From the NCBI GenBank assembly GCA_020444985.1, contig JAGRHK010000062.1, positions 1-7,726 of the forward strand: DNA of 7,726 nt, given 5' to 3'. Of this stretch, positions 1-5,478 are shown one piece after another; within the stretch, counting starts at the first letter, position 1, and each line of letters starts with the position of its first letter. The stretch comes from Candidatus Competibacteraceae bacterium (GTDB taxonomy: Bacteria; Pseudomonadota; Gammaproteobacteria; Competibacterales; Competibacteraceae). Below the pieces are notes generated by a model. It made no database searches. It saw only the letters and a list, made by a program, of their open reading frames with translations, and was not told the origin of the DNA. The position numbers and the translations under genes were made by a program.

Positions 1-1223
1 TCGCGCGACTGCGCGAGCATGGCCGAGATCTCGGCTTCTGGCTGTTGCAGTTGCTCAGCGAGATCAGCGGTCGAGACCACGCGCCGCAGGACATGCCCAT
101 GTTCGAATCCCGCTGGCTGATCGAGTCCATACGCTCGGGCAAACAGTGTCGCCTGCGCGCGGCCCAGCACCTGATCGACTTCGTCCATGTTCCAGACGTA
201 ATACTGTCCCTCAACTCCGGCCGTCTCAGCATCGAGCGCAGAGAAGAAGGTGCCCTGCTCAGAGGTCATGTCTCGGGTGACGAATCGCAGGATTCCCTCC
301 GCCACTTCGCGATACTGTTTGCGATTGGTGCGACGGTATGCATCGAGATAAGCGATCGCCAACGGGCCGTTATCGTACAGCATCTTTTCAAAGTGCGGGA
401 TTTGCCATTCGGCATCCACTGAATAGCGATAGAATCCGCCGCCCAGATGGTCGTAAATGCCGCCCAGGGCCATCTTGCGCAGAGTGAACAACGCGGCGGT
501 TTCCGCCTGATGGTCCGGTTCGCCGCGCTGGAGACTGGCCGTCCAGTGGCGCAGCAGTCTTTCCAGACTGGTGGGATGCGGAAACTTGGGCGCGCCGCCG
601 AAACCGCCATGCGTCGGGTCAAAATGGCTTACGGCTTGATCCCGTGCGGCCTGAAGCGGCGCGGCGGTCAGTTCGATTTTGCCGGCAGCGGATGGCGCGG
701 CCAGTTCGCCGTGCAAAATTTCCAGCAGCGCCTGGTTTTGCTGACGGATGTCGGCGGGGCGCTGGCGGTAGTGATCGCTGATCCGGCGTAAAATATCAAC
801 AAAGGCGGGCATTCCGTAACGGGGCCGGTTAGGAAAATAAGTGCCGCCGACGAAGGGAACATGATCATCGTGGGTCAGAAACATGGTCAACGGCCAGCCG
901 CCGGCCCGACGGTGCAGCATTTGAAAAGCGGTCTGGTAGATTTTGTCGAGATCCGGTCGCTCCTCGCGATCCACTTTGATATTGACGAAGAGTTCGTTCA
1001 TCAGCGCCGCAGTTTCTGCATTTTCGAAGGATTCGTGCGCCATCACATGACACCAATGGCAAGCGGAGTAGCCGATGGACAGCAGGATCGGTTTATTCTC
1101 GCGACGGGCTTTGTCCAGCGCTTCCTCACTCCAGGGATGCCAATCCACTGGGTTATGGGCATGTTGGCGCAGGTAGGGGCTGGTTTCGTGGATCAGGCGA
1201 TTGGTATGCGCAGGTTCGGTCAT
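1..1223 (-). CDS. YyaL/DUF255-family thioredoxin-domain protein, 3' end outside the window
   Basis: The frame is open from an ATG at 1223 to the window edge, giving 407 codons without a stop. Translation begins MTEPAHTNRLIHETSPYLRQ. An N-terminal thioredoxin-like domain carries the family signature YSACHWCHVM, with a CxxC pair at Cys55 and Cys58, followed by VDREERPDLD and a GGWP segment near residue 108. Later come FGGAPKFPHPT and HFEKMLYDN, typical of the (alpha/alpha)6-barrel part of this family (the SSP411/spermatogenesis-associated protein 20 group). Full members are near 650-700 residues, so roughly the last 270 should lie beyond base 1. A GGAAGG ribosome-binding site sits 5 bases before the ATG, which supports this start. 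The cellular role is poorly known; a redox or nucleotide-sugar related function has been suggested for relatives, and nothing here decides it. It is transcribed away from the accessory patch. Confidence 0.93.
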   Translation of the reverse strand, partial: MTEPAHTNRLIHETSPYLRQHAHNPVDWHPWSEEALDKARRENKPILLSIGYSACHWCHVMAHESFENAETAALMNELFVNIKVDREERPDLDKIYQTAFQMLHRRAGGWPLTMFLTHDDHVPFVGGTYFPNRPRYGMPAFVDILRRISDHYRQRPADIRQQNQALLEILHGELAAPSAAGKIELTAAPLQAARDQAVSHFDPTHGGFGGAPKFPHPTSLERLLRHWTASLQRGEPDHQAETAALFTLRKMALGGIYDHLGGGFYRYSVDAEWQIPHFEKMLYDNGPLAIAYLDAYRRTNRKQYREVAEGILRFVTRDMTSEQGTFFSALDAETAGVEGQYYVWNMDEVDQVLGRAQATLFARAYGLDQPAGFEHGHVLRRVVSTADLAEQLQQPEAEISAMLAQSR

Positions 1224-1261
1224 GGCGGCCTTCCGGTGCGTTGGGCGGAAAAAGAGATTTT

Positions 1262-1295
1262 GTTATAAGTTGCCTTGGAACCTTCTCAGGTTCCA
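1262..1295 (-). promoter_or_regulatory. Candidate promoter and inverted repeat ahead of the DUF255 gene
   Basis: A TATAAC hexamer on the minus strand (1262-1267, five of six bases matching the -10 consensus) lies 39 bases before the DUF255 start. Just upstream is a perfect 7-bp inverted repeat, TGGAACC/GGTTCCA, with a 6-base centre (1276-1295), overlapping where the spacer and -35 would be. No good -35 hexamer is visible at 17 bases. A regulator-binding site is possible but unproven. It is not followed by a T-run on either strand, so it is not a convincing terminator. Confidence 0.3.
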
Positions 1296-1351
1296 TGAGG
1301 GTGATTGCAACGTCTCAATGTTAAACTGGGTTCAGTCAATCAATTGCATTA

Positions 1352-1370
1352 AGAGTTCAATAAATTGACC
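1352..1370 (+). repeat. Left copy of a 19-base direct repeat (possible attachment site)
   Basis: The sequence agagttcaataaattgacc is identical to 3646-3664. The flanking bases differ immediately on both sides. Its core, TCAATAAATTGA, is a short palindrome (TCAAT/ATTGA with 2 bases between). The two copies bracket the segment that contains a tyrosine-recombinase remnant and a toxin-antitoxin pair, so they may be attL and attR. An interspersed small repeat is the alternative. Confidence 0.6.
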
Positions 1371-1390
1371 ATAACTCAGCAGCCATCAAC

Positions 1391-1655
1391 ATGTTGAGAG
1401 AGGTGGAGATTTCTGACAGCCAGATGCTCGTCCTGGCCAGACGACTGAATAGCCTGGAGCGTTACCCCGGCGCTATATCGGAGTGGTGTCCTGCAACTGC
1501 ACTACGCCCGTGCCCAAGAGTTGGGGCCGTGGCTGGATCGGGTGGCCGTCCGGGGTGAGGTGGTCGTGCAGTTCTGGCTCAGGCGAGGCGACGGTGACGC
1601 TGGGAATGGGTGAGGAGCAGCGTGAGAAACGGATACCAGAGCAATTGAGACGATT
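1391..1655 (+). pseudogene. Possible degraded coding sequence, family not recognised
   Basis: An ATG at 1391 opens a 55-residue frame beginning MLREVEISDSQMLVLARRLN and ending at TGA 1556-1558. From about 1485 a different plus frame reads protein-like sequence (LQLHYARAQELGPWLDRVAV) up to a stop near 1600. The third frame stays open from the same area to a TGA near 1660. The switch of the most protein-like reading between frames suggests a gene broken by a small indel. I do not recognise a family and no ribosome-binding site stands out. It could equally be non-coding GC-rich sequence. A minus-strand open frame at 1473-1682 covers the same bases and looks no better. Confidence 0.25.
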
Positions 1656-1691
1656 TTTGTGAAATAATCCAAGCGTCACCAAATACTACTG

Positions 1692-2336
1692 CTAGGTCGA
1701 ATCTGTGTTTTCTCGACACTCATAGCGCAAATGGGGCCCTTTAAGCTCTTTTTTATCTATTTTTTCGTCTATATACTTCAGATAAGTAATTTTTAATTTT
1801 TTCTCTTTATTTTCTGATTGAAAATATTTTTCATCACCTACAACTATTGGAAAAAAATCTGCTCCATTTACTCTTAAATGAGGGTGAATAGGGTGAGGAT
1901 ACCGACTTATTCTATAAGTACCATTATAAGTTAATGAAAAATCTTCTCCACATAAGTAATAAACCCTTTTTTCTTCAGGAAGAAATGGGGATTTATCCTG
2001 AAGATATGCAGCAAGCGATATGTTTAATAAACCTTTTTTTATTTTTATTAGATTCTCTTTAGAGCGGTCTACATCTTTCCCATATTTAGCTGTATTCGGT
2101 ATTTCATCGATTAGATCTTTTATAGGTTCAATTGATTCTTTTACAATTTGCCGCTTTTTACCTTCTGGCAGGCTATTAATAGCACTTTCAATTGTTAGTG
2201 CTGTCTCATTTATGGTAGTGTCATATTTATTTGATATCCGTTTTTCAACGAATTCATACACTATAAGAGTAGTACCAATCACAGTAGTTATTATTGCAAC
2301 CGATAAATGAACGGCTTGAAGTCTCGTCGTTGACAT
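1692..2336 (-). CDS. AT-rich orphan gene, predicted single-pass membrane protein
   Basis: This encodes 214 residues if translated from the ATG at 2336, which has a GAGGT ribosome-binding site (2344-2348) 7 bases upstream. A GTG at 2372 would add 12 residues but has no such site. I do not recognise the family. Visible features are a short N-terminus, one hydrophobic segment at about residues 10-28 (AIITTVIGTTLIVYEF), then a long charged, probably helical stretch (about 30-110). A C-terminal part follows with aromatic and Pro/His-rich sequence (residues 140-155, including SRYPHPIHPHLR) and a Lys-rich end. The likely topology is one N-terminal anchor with a soluble C-terminal domain whose side of the membrane I cannot assign. 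Base composition is far more AT-rich than every neighbour, and codons favour A/T at third positions, so recent acquisition is likely. It lies downstream of higBA and the recombinase remnant on the same strand. Confidence 0.8.
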   Translation of the reverse strand: MSTTRLQAVHLSVAIITTVIGTTLIVYEFVEKRISNKYDTTINETALTIESAINSLPEGKKRQIVKESIEPIKDLIDEIPNTAKYGKDVDRSKENLIKIKKGLLNISLAAYLQDKSPFLPEEKRVYYLCGEDFSLTYNGTYRISRYPHPIHPHLRVNGADFFPIVVGDEKYFQSENKEKKLKITYLKYIDEKIDKKELKGPHLRYECRENTDST

Positions 2337-2418
2337 TATTAATACCTCATAATCACCATAATTAATTGCCACAATAAAGATTACAGTGGGCTTTCATGTG
2401 GCACCGATAACCTGATAT

Positions 2419-2602
2419 TCATAATCTCCTCACCACCTGCTCCATTCGTTCCTATCCGATATTCGTATAAATCTGCATGGCTGCGATGCTCGCGTGGCCC
2501 CGCAACCAGTTCGGCCTCGACGTTGAGCCGGTTAGTGGCGTAAGTATGCCGCAACTTGTGTGGCAGAATCTTATAAACTTGTCGGTTCTGATCACCGATC
2601 AA
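2419..2602 (-). pseudogene. Tyrosine recombinase (integrase) C-terminal remnant, broken
   Basis: Two frames together give the end of a XerC/XerD/phage-integrase type catalytic domain. The first reads KILPHKLRHTYATNRLNVEA (about 2510-2575) and contains the box II H-x-x-R signature. The second, one frame away, reads WLRGHASIAAMQIYTNIG and contains the GH motif and the catalytic Tyr context. About four residues expected between the two parts are missing, so a small deletion with a frameshift is likely. A TAG at 2452-2454 then interrupts the second frame, after which the frame continues ERMEQVVRRL to a TGA at 2419-2421. That pattern fits a CAG to TAG change. The N-terminal domain and the first catalytic Arg are absent, and upstream sequence is the higA gene. 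It cannot make an active recombinase, but it shows that the patch had a mobile origin. Confidence 0.75.
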
Positions 2603-3006
2603 TCGATAAACGTTTCGGGACTTAGATTGAAGCGTTCCGCCAGTTTTTTAATATGCTTCAAGTTCAACTTGCGGTGACCATTGAGAATCTCCGATACGAC
2701 GCCTTGGCTGCCAATCTCCTTCTTAAAATCCGATTGCGTCAGACCGTATTCGTCCATCAAAAAGCGCAACGCGGCAACGCCCATCGCCACGGGCGGCTTG
2801 TGGTGCTCGGCTTCGTAGACGCTAATCTGATCGCTGATGATGTCCACCAGTCCCGCCAGCGGATGTCGGTCATTATCGCCCACCATATCTAGCAGCGTAT
2901 CCAAATGGCTGACCAGCGATTCATAGTCCTTTTCGTTTTCCGGGCGCTGGACGATAGGCGCGATATATTGCCAGTGTTCGATCATAGTCTTCAGTGTCGT
3001 ATTCAT
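2599..3006 (-). CDS. higA: HigA-type antitoxin, XRE-like helix-turn-helix protein
   Basis: The protein has 135 residues, in the range of the longer HigA antitoxins that partner HigB toxins of the RelE superfamily. The N-terminal part, about residues 1-75, is acidic and probably helical (LVSHLDTLLDMVGDNDRHPL). The C-terminal part is a helix-turn-helix: MDEYGLTQSDFKKEIGSQ, then the recognition helix region VVSEILNGHRKLNLKHIKKL (about 103-122). Such proteins bind and neutralise the toxin and repress their own promoter. A GGAG sequence lies 8 bases ahead of the ATG at 3006. It follows higB by 67 bases on the same strand, the toxin-first order usual for hig loci. Its stop at 2599-2601 abuts the recombinase remnant. 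Confidence 0.93.
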   Translation of the reverse strand: MNTTLKTMIEHWQYIAPIVQRPENEKDYESLVSHLDTLLDMVGDNDRHPLAGLVDIISDQISVYEAEHHKPPVAMGVAALRFLMDEYGLTQSDFKKEIGSQGVVSEILNGHRKLNLKHIKKLAERFNLSPETFID

Positions 3007-3032
3007 GATAGATGCTCCGGTCTTCTTTGGAA

Positions 3033-3057
3033 CCTGAATCTGCCTCTCAGACTCAGG
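3033..3057 (-). promoter_or_regulatory. Stem-loop in the higB-higA intercistronic gap
   Basis: On the minus strand CCTGAGTCTG and CAGATTCAGG can pair over all ten positions, one being a G-U wobble, around a 5-base AGAGG loop. It begins 16 bases after the higB stop. No T-run follows, so it is a poor intrinsic terminator. mRNA stabilisation, processing or partial attenuation between toxin and antitoxin are possible roles. Confidence 0.5.
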
Positions 3058-3073
3058 CTATCTTAAAGCCTGC

Positions 3074-3355
3074 TTACAACGGTTCCTTATCGTAGTCCTT
3101 ATGAGTCAATATGCATCTGATAAAAATCTTGTTTCTTTCAAAGTTTATATTGGCGATCAAGCGGAGTTTATTGCCTCCGATGTTGAATACATACTTATCA
3201 TTGACTTTATCGACGCTGGGAAAAGTCCTCCTGAGTTGGGCAAAGTTTTCAAACGTGTTGGCTTTGATGATTCTGTACCAGCCCTCCAGGGCGGTTGCGG
3301 CATCCTTGTGCGCTGCTTGGGCTTCCCACACCCGCTTTTGACTGATCACATGCAT
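3074..3355 (-). CDS. higB: HigB-type toxin, RelE-superfamily mRNA interferase
   Basis: The protein has 93 residues and starts MHVISQKRVWEAQAAHKDAA, the usual start of this HigB group. The family-typical central sequence WYRIIKANTFENFAQLRRTF (26-45) follows, then SVDKVNDKYVFNIGGNKLRL (47-66) and the C-terminal LTHKDYD (83-89). Members of this family cut mRNA in association with the ribosome and are neutralised by HigA. The frame is open further upstream to 3514, but the family starts at this ATG, and a strong AGGGAGGG ribosome-binding site (3361-3368) lies 5 bases before it. The gene looks intact: length and the conserved core are complete, and no frameshift is visible. A promoter lies just upstream at 3390-3418. 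Confidence 0.95.
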   Translation of the reverse strand: MHVISQKRVWEAQAAHKDAATALEGWYRIIKANTFENFAQLRRTFPSVDKVNDKYVFNIGGNKLRLIANINFERNKIFIRCILTHKDYDKEPL

Positions 3356-3389
3356 CCAGACCCTCCCTCGCTTGTACATGAGAGTGGCT

Positions 3390-3418
3390 ATTCTATATCT
3401 CATTTCGAGATACATCAA
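3390..3418 (-). promoter_or_regulatory. higBA promoter with a palindromic operator filling the spacer
   Basis: Read on the minus strand, TTGATG (-35, 3413-3418) and TAGAAT (-10, 3390-3395) are separated by exactly 17 bases. That spacer, TATCTCGAAATGAGATA (3396-3412), is a perfect inverted repeat with 6-base arms and a 5-base centre. Transcription would begin near 3383, leaving a leader of about 28 bases with the AGGGAGGG site. HigA proteins repress their own promoters by binding such palindromes, so this is the likely operator. The assignment of HigA to this site is inference from position and family. Confidence 0.7.
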
Positions 3419-3507
3419 CGATAACTGTGACAGGGTGGAAGATTTAGTCATTAGCGCTTCAGGACTAACGTCAATTCGCGCTGCATTCCTGCAAGGCGAT
3501 CGCGTAG

Positions 3508-3657
3508 AATCCAACAGGCTATGCCACGGCTGGACAAAGTAAAGGTCAGACCGTCACCATCGGCGCGAATAAGAGGTTCGCGCGCTTTGATTTAGGCTTT
3601 GGGTTGTGTGTCATTGATTTTGCCGATACGCATACGCCACCTTATAGAGTTCAATAA
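3508..3657 (+). pseudogene. Possible 3' remnant of an unrecognised gene
   Basis: After a TAG at 3505-3507 one plus frame stays open for 49 codons to TAA 3655-3657. It has no ATG or GTG start with a ribosome-binding site. Its translation looks protein-like (for example ARFDLGFGLCVIDFADTHTP) and ends PPYRVQ, the last codons being within the 19-base repeat. The left repeat copy also ends a short frame with RVQ-stop. It could be the tail of a gene cut by the insertion, or chance. No family is recognised. Confidence 0.25.
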
Positions 3658-3664
3658 ATTGACC
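3646..3664 (+). repeat. Right copy of the 19-base direct repeat, running into the xth start
   Basis: It is identical to 1352-1370 over 19 bases. It contains the TTG start (3659-3661) and second codon of the exonuclease III gene, so if it is an attachment site the crossover took place at the 5' end of xth. Confidence 0.6.
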
Positions 3665-4438
3665 CTTAAAATCGCCACCTGGAATGTCAACTCCCTGAAA
3701 GTGCGCTTACCTCAGGTGCTGGACTGGCTCGCACAGCACCAGCCCGATGTGCTGGCCCTTCAGGAAACCAAGCTGACTGATGCTAATTTCCCGACCCTGG
3801 ATATCGCCGAGGCGGGCTATCAATGCGCATTTGCCGGGCAAAAGACCTACAATGGCGTGGCTATTCTCAGCCGGTTGCCGGCCAGCGATGGGGTCACCGA
3901 CCTGCCGGGCATGGATGATCCTCAGCGCCGAGTGCTGGGCGCGACCTTGGGCGAACTGCGCGTCATCAATCTTTACATCCCGAATGGTCAGGCGGTCGGT
4001 TCCGACAAATACGCCTACAAACTCGCCTGGTTGGAAAAACTGATCGCCTGGGTGGAAATCGAACTGGCGCGTTATCCAAAGTTGGTCATTCTGGGCGATT
4101 TCAACATTGCCCCGGAAGATCGCGATGTCCATGATCCAGTAGCCTGGGCCGGGCAGGTGCTGTGTAGCGAACCCGAGCGAGCGGCGTTCGCGCGGCTCGT
4201 GAACCTGGGGCTGCGCGATGCCTTCCGTCTCTTCCCTCAGGAAGAACACAGTTTCAGTTTTTGGGACTACCGCGCTGCCGCATTCCGGCGTAATCTTGGC
4301 TTGCGTATTGACCATATTCTGGTTAGCCCGGCGCTAGCGGCAGACTGCGTCGCTTGCTGGGTGGACAAAAAACCGCGTCAACTGGAACGTCCTTCTGATC
4401 ATGCGCCTGTCGTGGCTGAATTCACCAACGCTCTCTGA
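3659..4438 (+). CDS. xthA: Exodeoxyribonuclease III (Xth/AP endonuclease family)
   Basis: The protein has 259 residues, near the usual 255-270. It removes nucleotides from 3' ends of duplex DNA and cleaves at abasic sites in base-excision repair. The motifs of the endonuclease/exonuclease/phosphatase fold are complete and in order: TWNVNS (7-12), LQETK with the metal-binding Glu36, NLYIPNG with Tyr106, LGDFNIAPEDRDV with Asp147 and Asn149, FSFWDYR (199-205), GLRIDHIL with Asp218, and SDHAPV with the catalytic Asp247-His248 pair. The family starts with M(x)KIATWN, so I take the TTG at 3659 as start. A longer reading from TTG 3599 would add 20 unfamiliar residues. There is no ATG near, and only a weak AGAG (3646-3649) as ribosome-binding site. 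It is the first gene of the plus-strand run, 17 bases ahead of the dehydratase gene. Confidence 0.93.
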   Translation: MTLKIATWNVNSLKVRLPQVLDWLAQHQPDVLALQETKLTDANFPTLDIAEAGYQCAFAGQKTYNGVAILSRLPASDGVTDLPGMDDPQRRVLGATLGELRVINLYIPNGQAVGSDKYAYKLAWLEKLIAWVEIELARYPKLVILGDFNIAPEDRDVHDPVAWAGQVLCSEPERAAFARLVNLGLRDAFRLFPQEEHSFSFWDYRAAAFRRNLGLRIDHILVSPALAADCVACWVDKKPRQLERPSDHAPVVAEFTNAL

Positions 4439-4455
4439 GACCGGATGCCTTGCTC

Positions 4456-5478
4456 ATGAACCACCATCCCCAGAATGTTCTCGTTACCGGCGGCGCCGGC
4501 TTCATTGGCTGCAACTTCGTCCGCTATTTGCTGGCGACGGATCCTGACATCCGCATCGTCACGCTGGACTTGCTCACCTACGCGGGGTCCATGGACAACT
4601 TGCGCGATTTGTCCGACCCCGCACGGCATACCTTTGTCCAGGGCGATATTTGCGATCGGGCGCTGGTGGATCGCCTGCTGCGCGCGCATCAGATTGATAC
4701 CATTGCCCACTTCGCCGCCGAAAGTCATGTGGACCGTTCGATTACCGGACCAGCCGCCTTTGTGCAGACGAACTTGGTCGGAACATTCACGCTGCTGGAA
4801 GCGGCGCGCATCGCTTGGTTGGAGGAAAAAATCGCCGAATTTCCCCGTTTCCACCATGTTTCCACCGATGAGGTGTATGGCACGCTGAAACACGACGATC
4901 CCCCCTTTACCGAAACGACTGCTTACGCGCCCAACTCCCCCTACTCCGCGTCCAAGGCCGGCTCCGATCATCTGGTGCGCGCCTATTTTCACACCTATGG
5001 TCTGCCGGTGGTCACGACCAACTGTTCCAACAACTACGGTCCCTTCCAGCACGGCGAGAAGTTTATCCCTACCGTGATCCGTTCCTGTCTGCTGCAAAAA
5101 CCGATTCCCGTGTATGGCGATGGCAGCAACATCCGCGACTGGCTGTATGTCGAAGACCACTGTCGGGGCATTGACACGGTGATCCGTCAGGGGCAGCCCG
5201 GCGAGACGTATAACATCGGCGGTTGCAATGAATGGGCGAACATCAACATCACCCGGCTGATTTGCCAGTTACTCGATGAACGTCGCCCGGAGCAGGCCCC
5301 GCATGAGCGCCTGATTACCTTTGTGACCGACCGGCCCGGTCATGACTGGCGTTACGCGATCGACGCCAGCAAGATGGATCGCGGACTGGGATGGCGACCG
5401 CTGGAAACGTTCCAGACCGGTATTGCCAAAACCGTGGACTGGTATCTGGAGCGCTATGCTGCGGCGGGGAAGGCATGA
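4456..5478 (+). CDS. rfbB: dTDP-glucose 4,6-dehydratase (RmlB/RfbB)
   Basis: The protein has 340 residues, close to the family length. It converts dTDP-glucose to dTDP-4-keto-6-deoxyglucose with bound NAD, the second step towards dTDP-L-rhamnose and other deoxysugars. An extended-SDR Rossmann start, TGGAGFIG (11-18), binds NAD. The dehydratase marker LDLLTYAGSMDNL (37-49), HFAAESHVDRSI (85-96), the catalytic STDEVYG (136-142, Asp138-Glu139) and YSASK (163-167) follow. So do NCSNNYGPFQHGEKFIP and DRPGHDWRYAID, all typical of RfbB. The ATG at 4456 is chosen; a TTG at 4450 would add two residues. The stop overlaps the bioF start (ATGA at 5475-5478). The other rml genes (A, C, D) are absent here, so its sugar pathway must be completed elsewhere. 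Confidence 0.95.
   Translation: MNHHPQNVLVTGGAGFIGCNFVRYLLATDPDIRIVTLDLLTYAGSMDNLRDLSDPARHTFVQGDICDRALVDRLLRAHQIDTIAHFAAESHVDRSITGPAAFVQTNLVGTFTLLEAARIAWLEEKIAEFPRFHHVSTDEVYGTLKHDDPPFTETTAYAPNSPYSASKAGSDHLVRAYFHTYGLPVVTTNCSNNYGPFQHGEKFIPTVIRSCLLQKPIPVYGDGSNIRDWLYVEDHCRGIDTVIRQGQPGETYNIGGCNEWANINITRLICQLLDERRPEQAPHERLITFVTDRPGHDWRYAIDASKMDRGLGWRPLETFQTGIAKTVDWYLERYAAAGKA

Larger units (their letters stand above)
1224..1691. other. 468-base stretch without an intact gene
   Basis: This gap separates the DUF255 gene from the AT-rich orphan gene. It holds the candidate promoter and inverted repeat (1262-1295), the left copy of the 19-base direct repeat (1352-1370), and broken coding-like sequence from about 1391 to 1655. 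No RNA gene or terminator with a T-run was recognised. Confidence 0.6.
3356..3658. other. 303-base gap between higB and xth (divergent)
   Basis: This stretch holds the higBA promoter and operator near higB, a coding remnant (3508-3657), a perfect 7-bp hairpin GCGCGAA/TTCGCGC with a 7-base loop (3563-3583), and most of the right 19-base repeat. A weak plus-strand promoter may be present, TTGCCG at 3620-3625 and TATAGA at 3643-3648 with 17 bases between. It would start transcription only a few bases before xth, so it is doubtful. No terminator with a T-run was seen. Confidence 0.5.

Noticed and set aside
1593..1680. Inverted repeat GGTGACGCT / AGCGTCACC, 70 bases apart
   Set aside because: Nine-base arms at this spacing are expected by chance in a window of this size, and nothing functional is placed around it.
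2031..2046. T-rich run that could be read as a terminator or a phase-variable tract
   Set aside because: It is inside the AT-rich orphan gene, codes for Lys-rich sequence, has no preceding GC stem, and the run is only seven T.
2386..2424. Thirteen-codon frame with a good GAGGAG site (MNIRLSVPHESPL)
   Set aside because: It is too short to support as a gene. The purine-rich site is explained as the end of the broken recombinase (VVRRL).
3356..3514. N-terminal extension of HigB by 53 residues
   Set aside because: The family starts at MHVISQK, the ribosome-binding site is directly ahead of it, and the extension covers the promoter and operator.
4399..5160. 253-codon open frame on the minus strand
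   Set aside because: It is antisense to rfbB, whose motifs are complete, and its translation has no recognisable domain. It is a shadow of a GC-rich gene.
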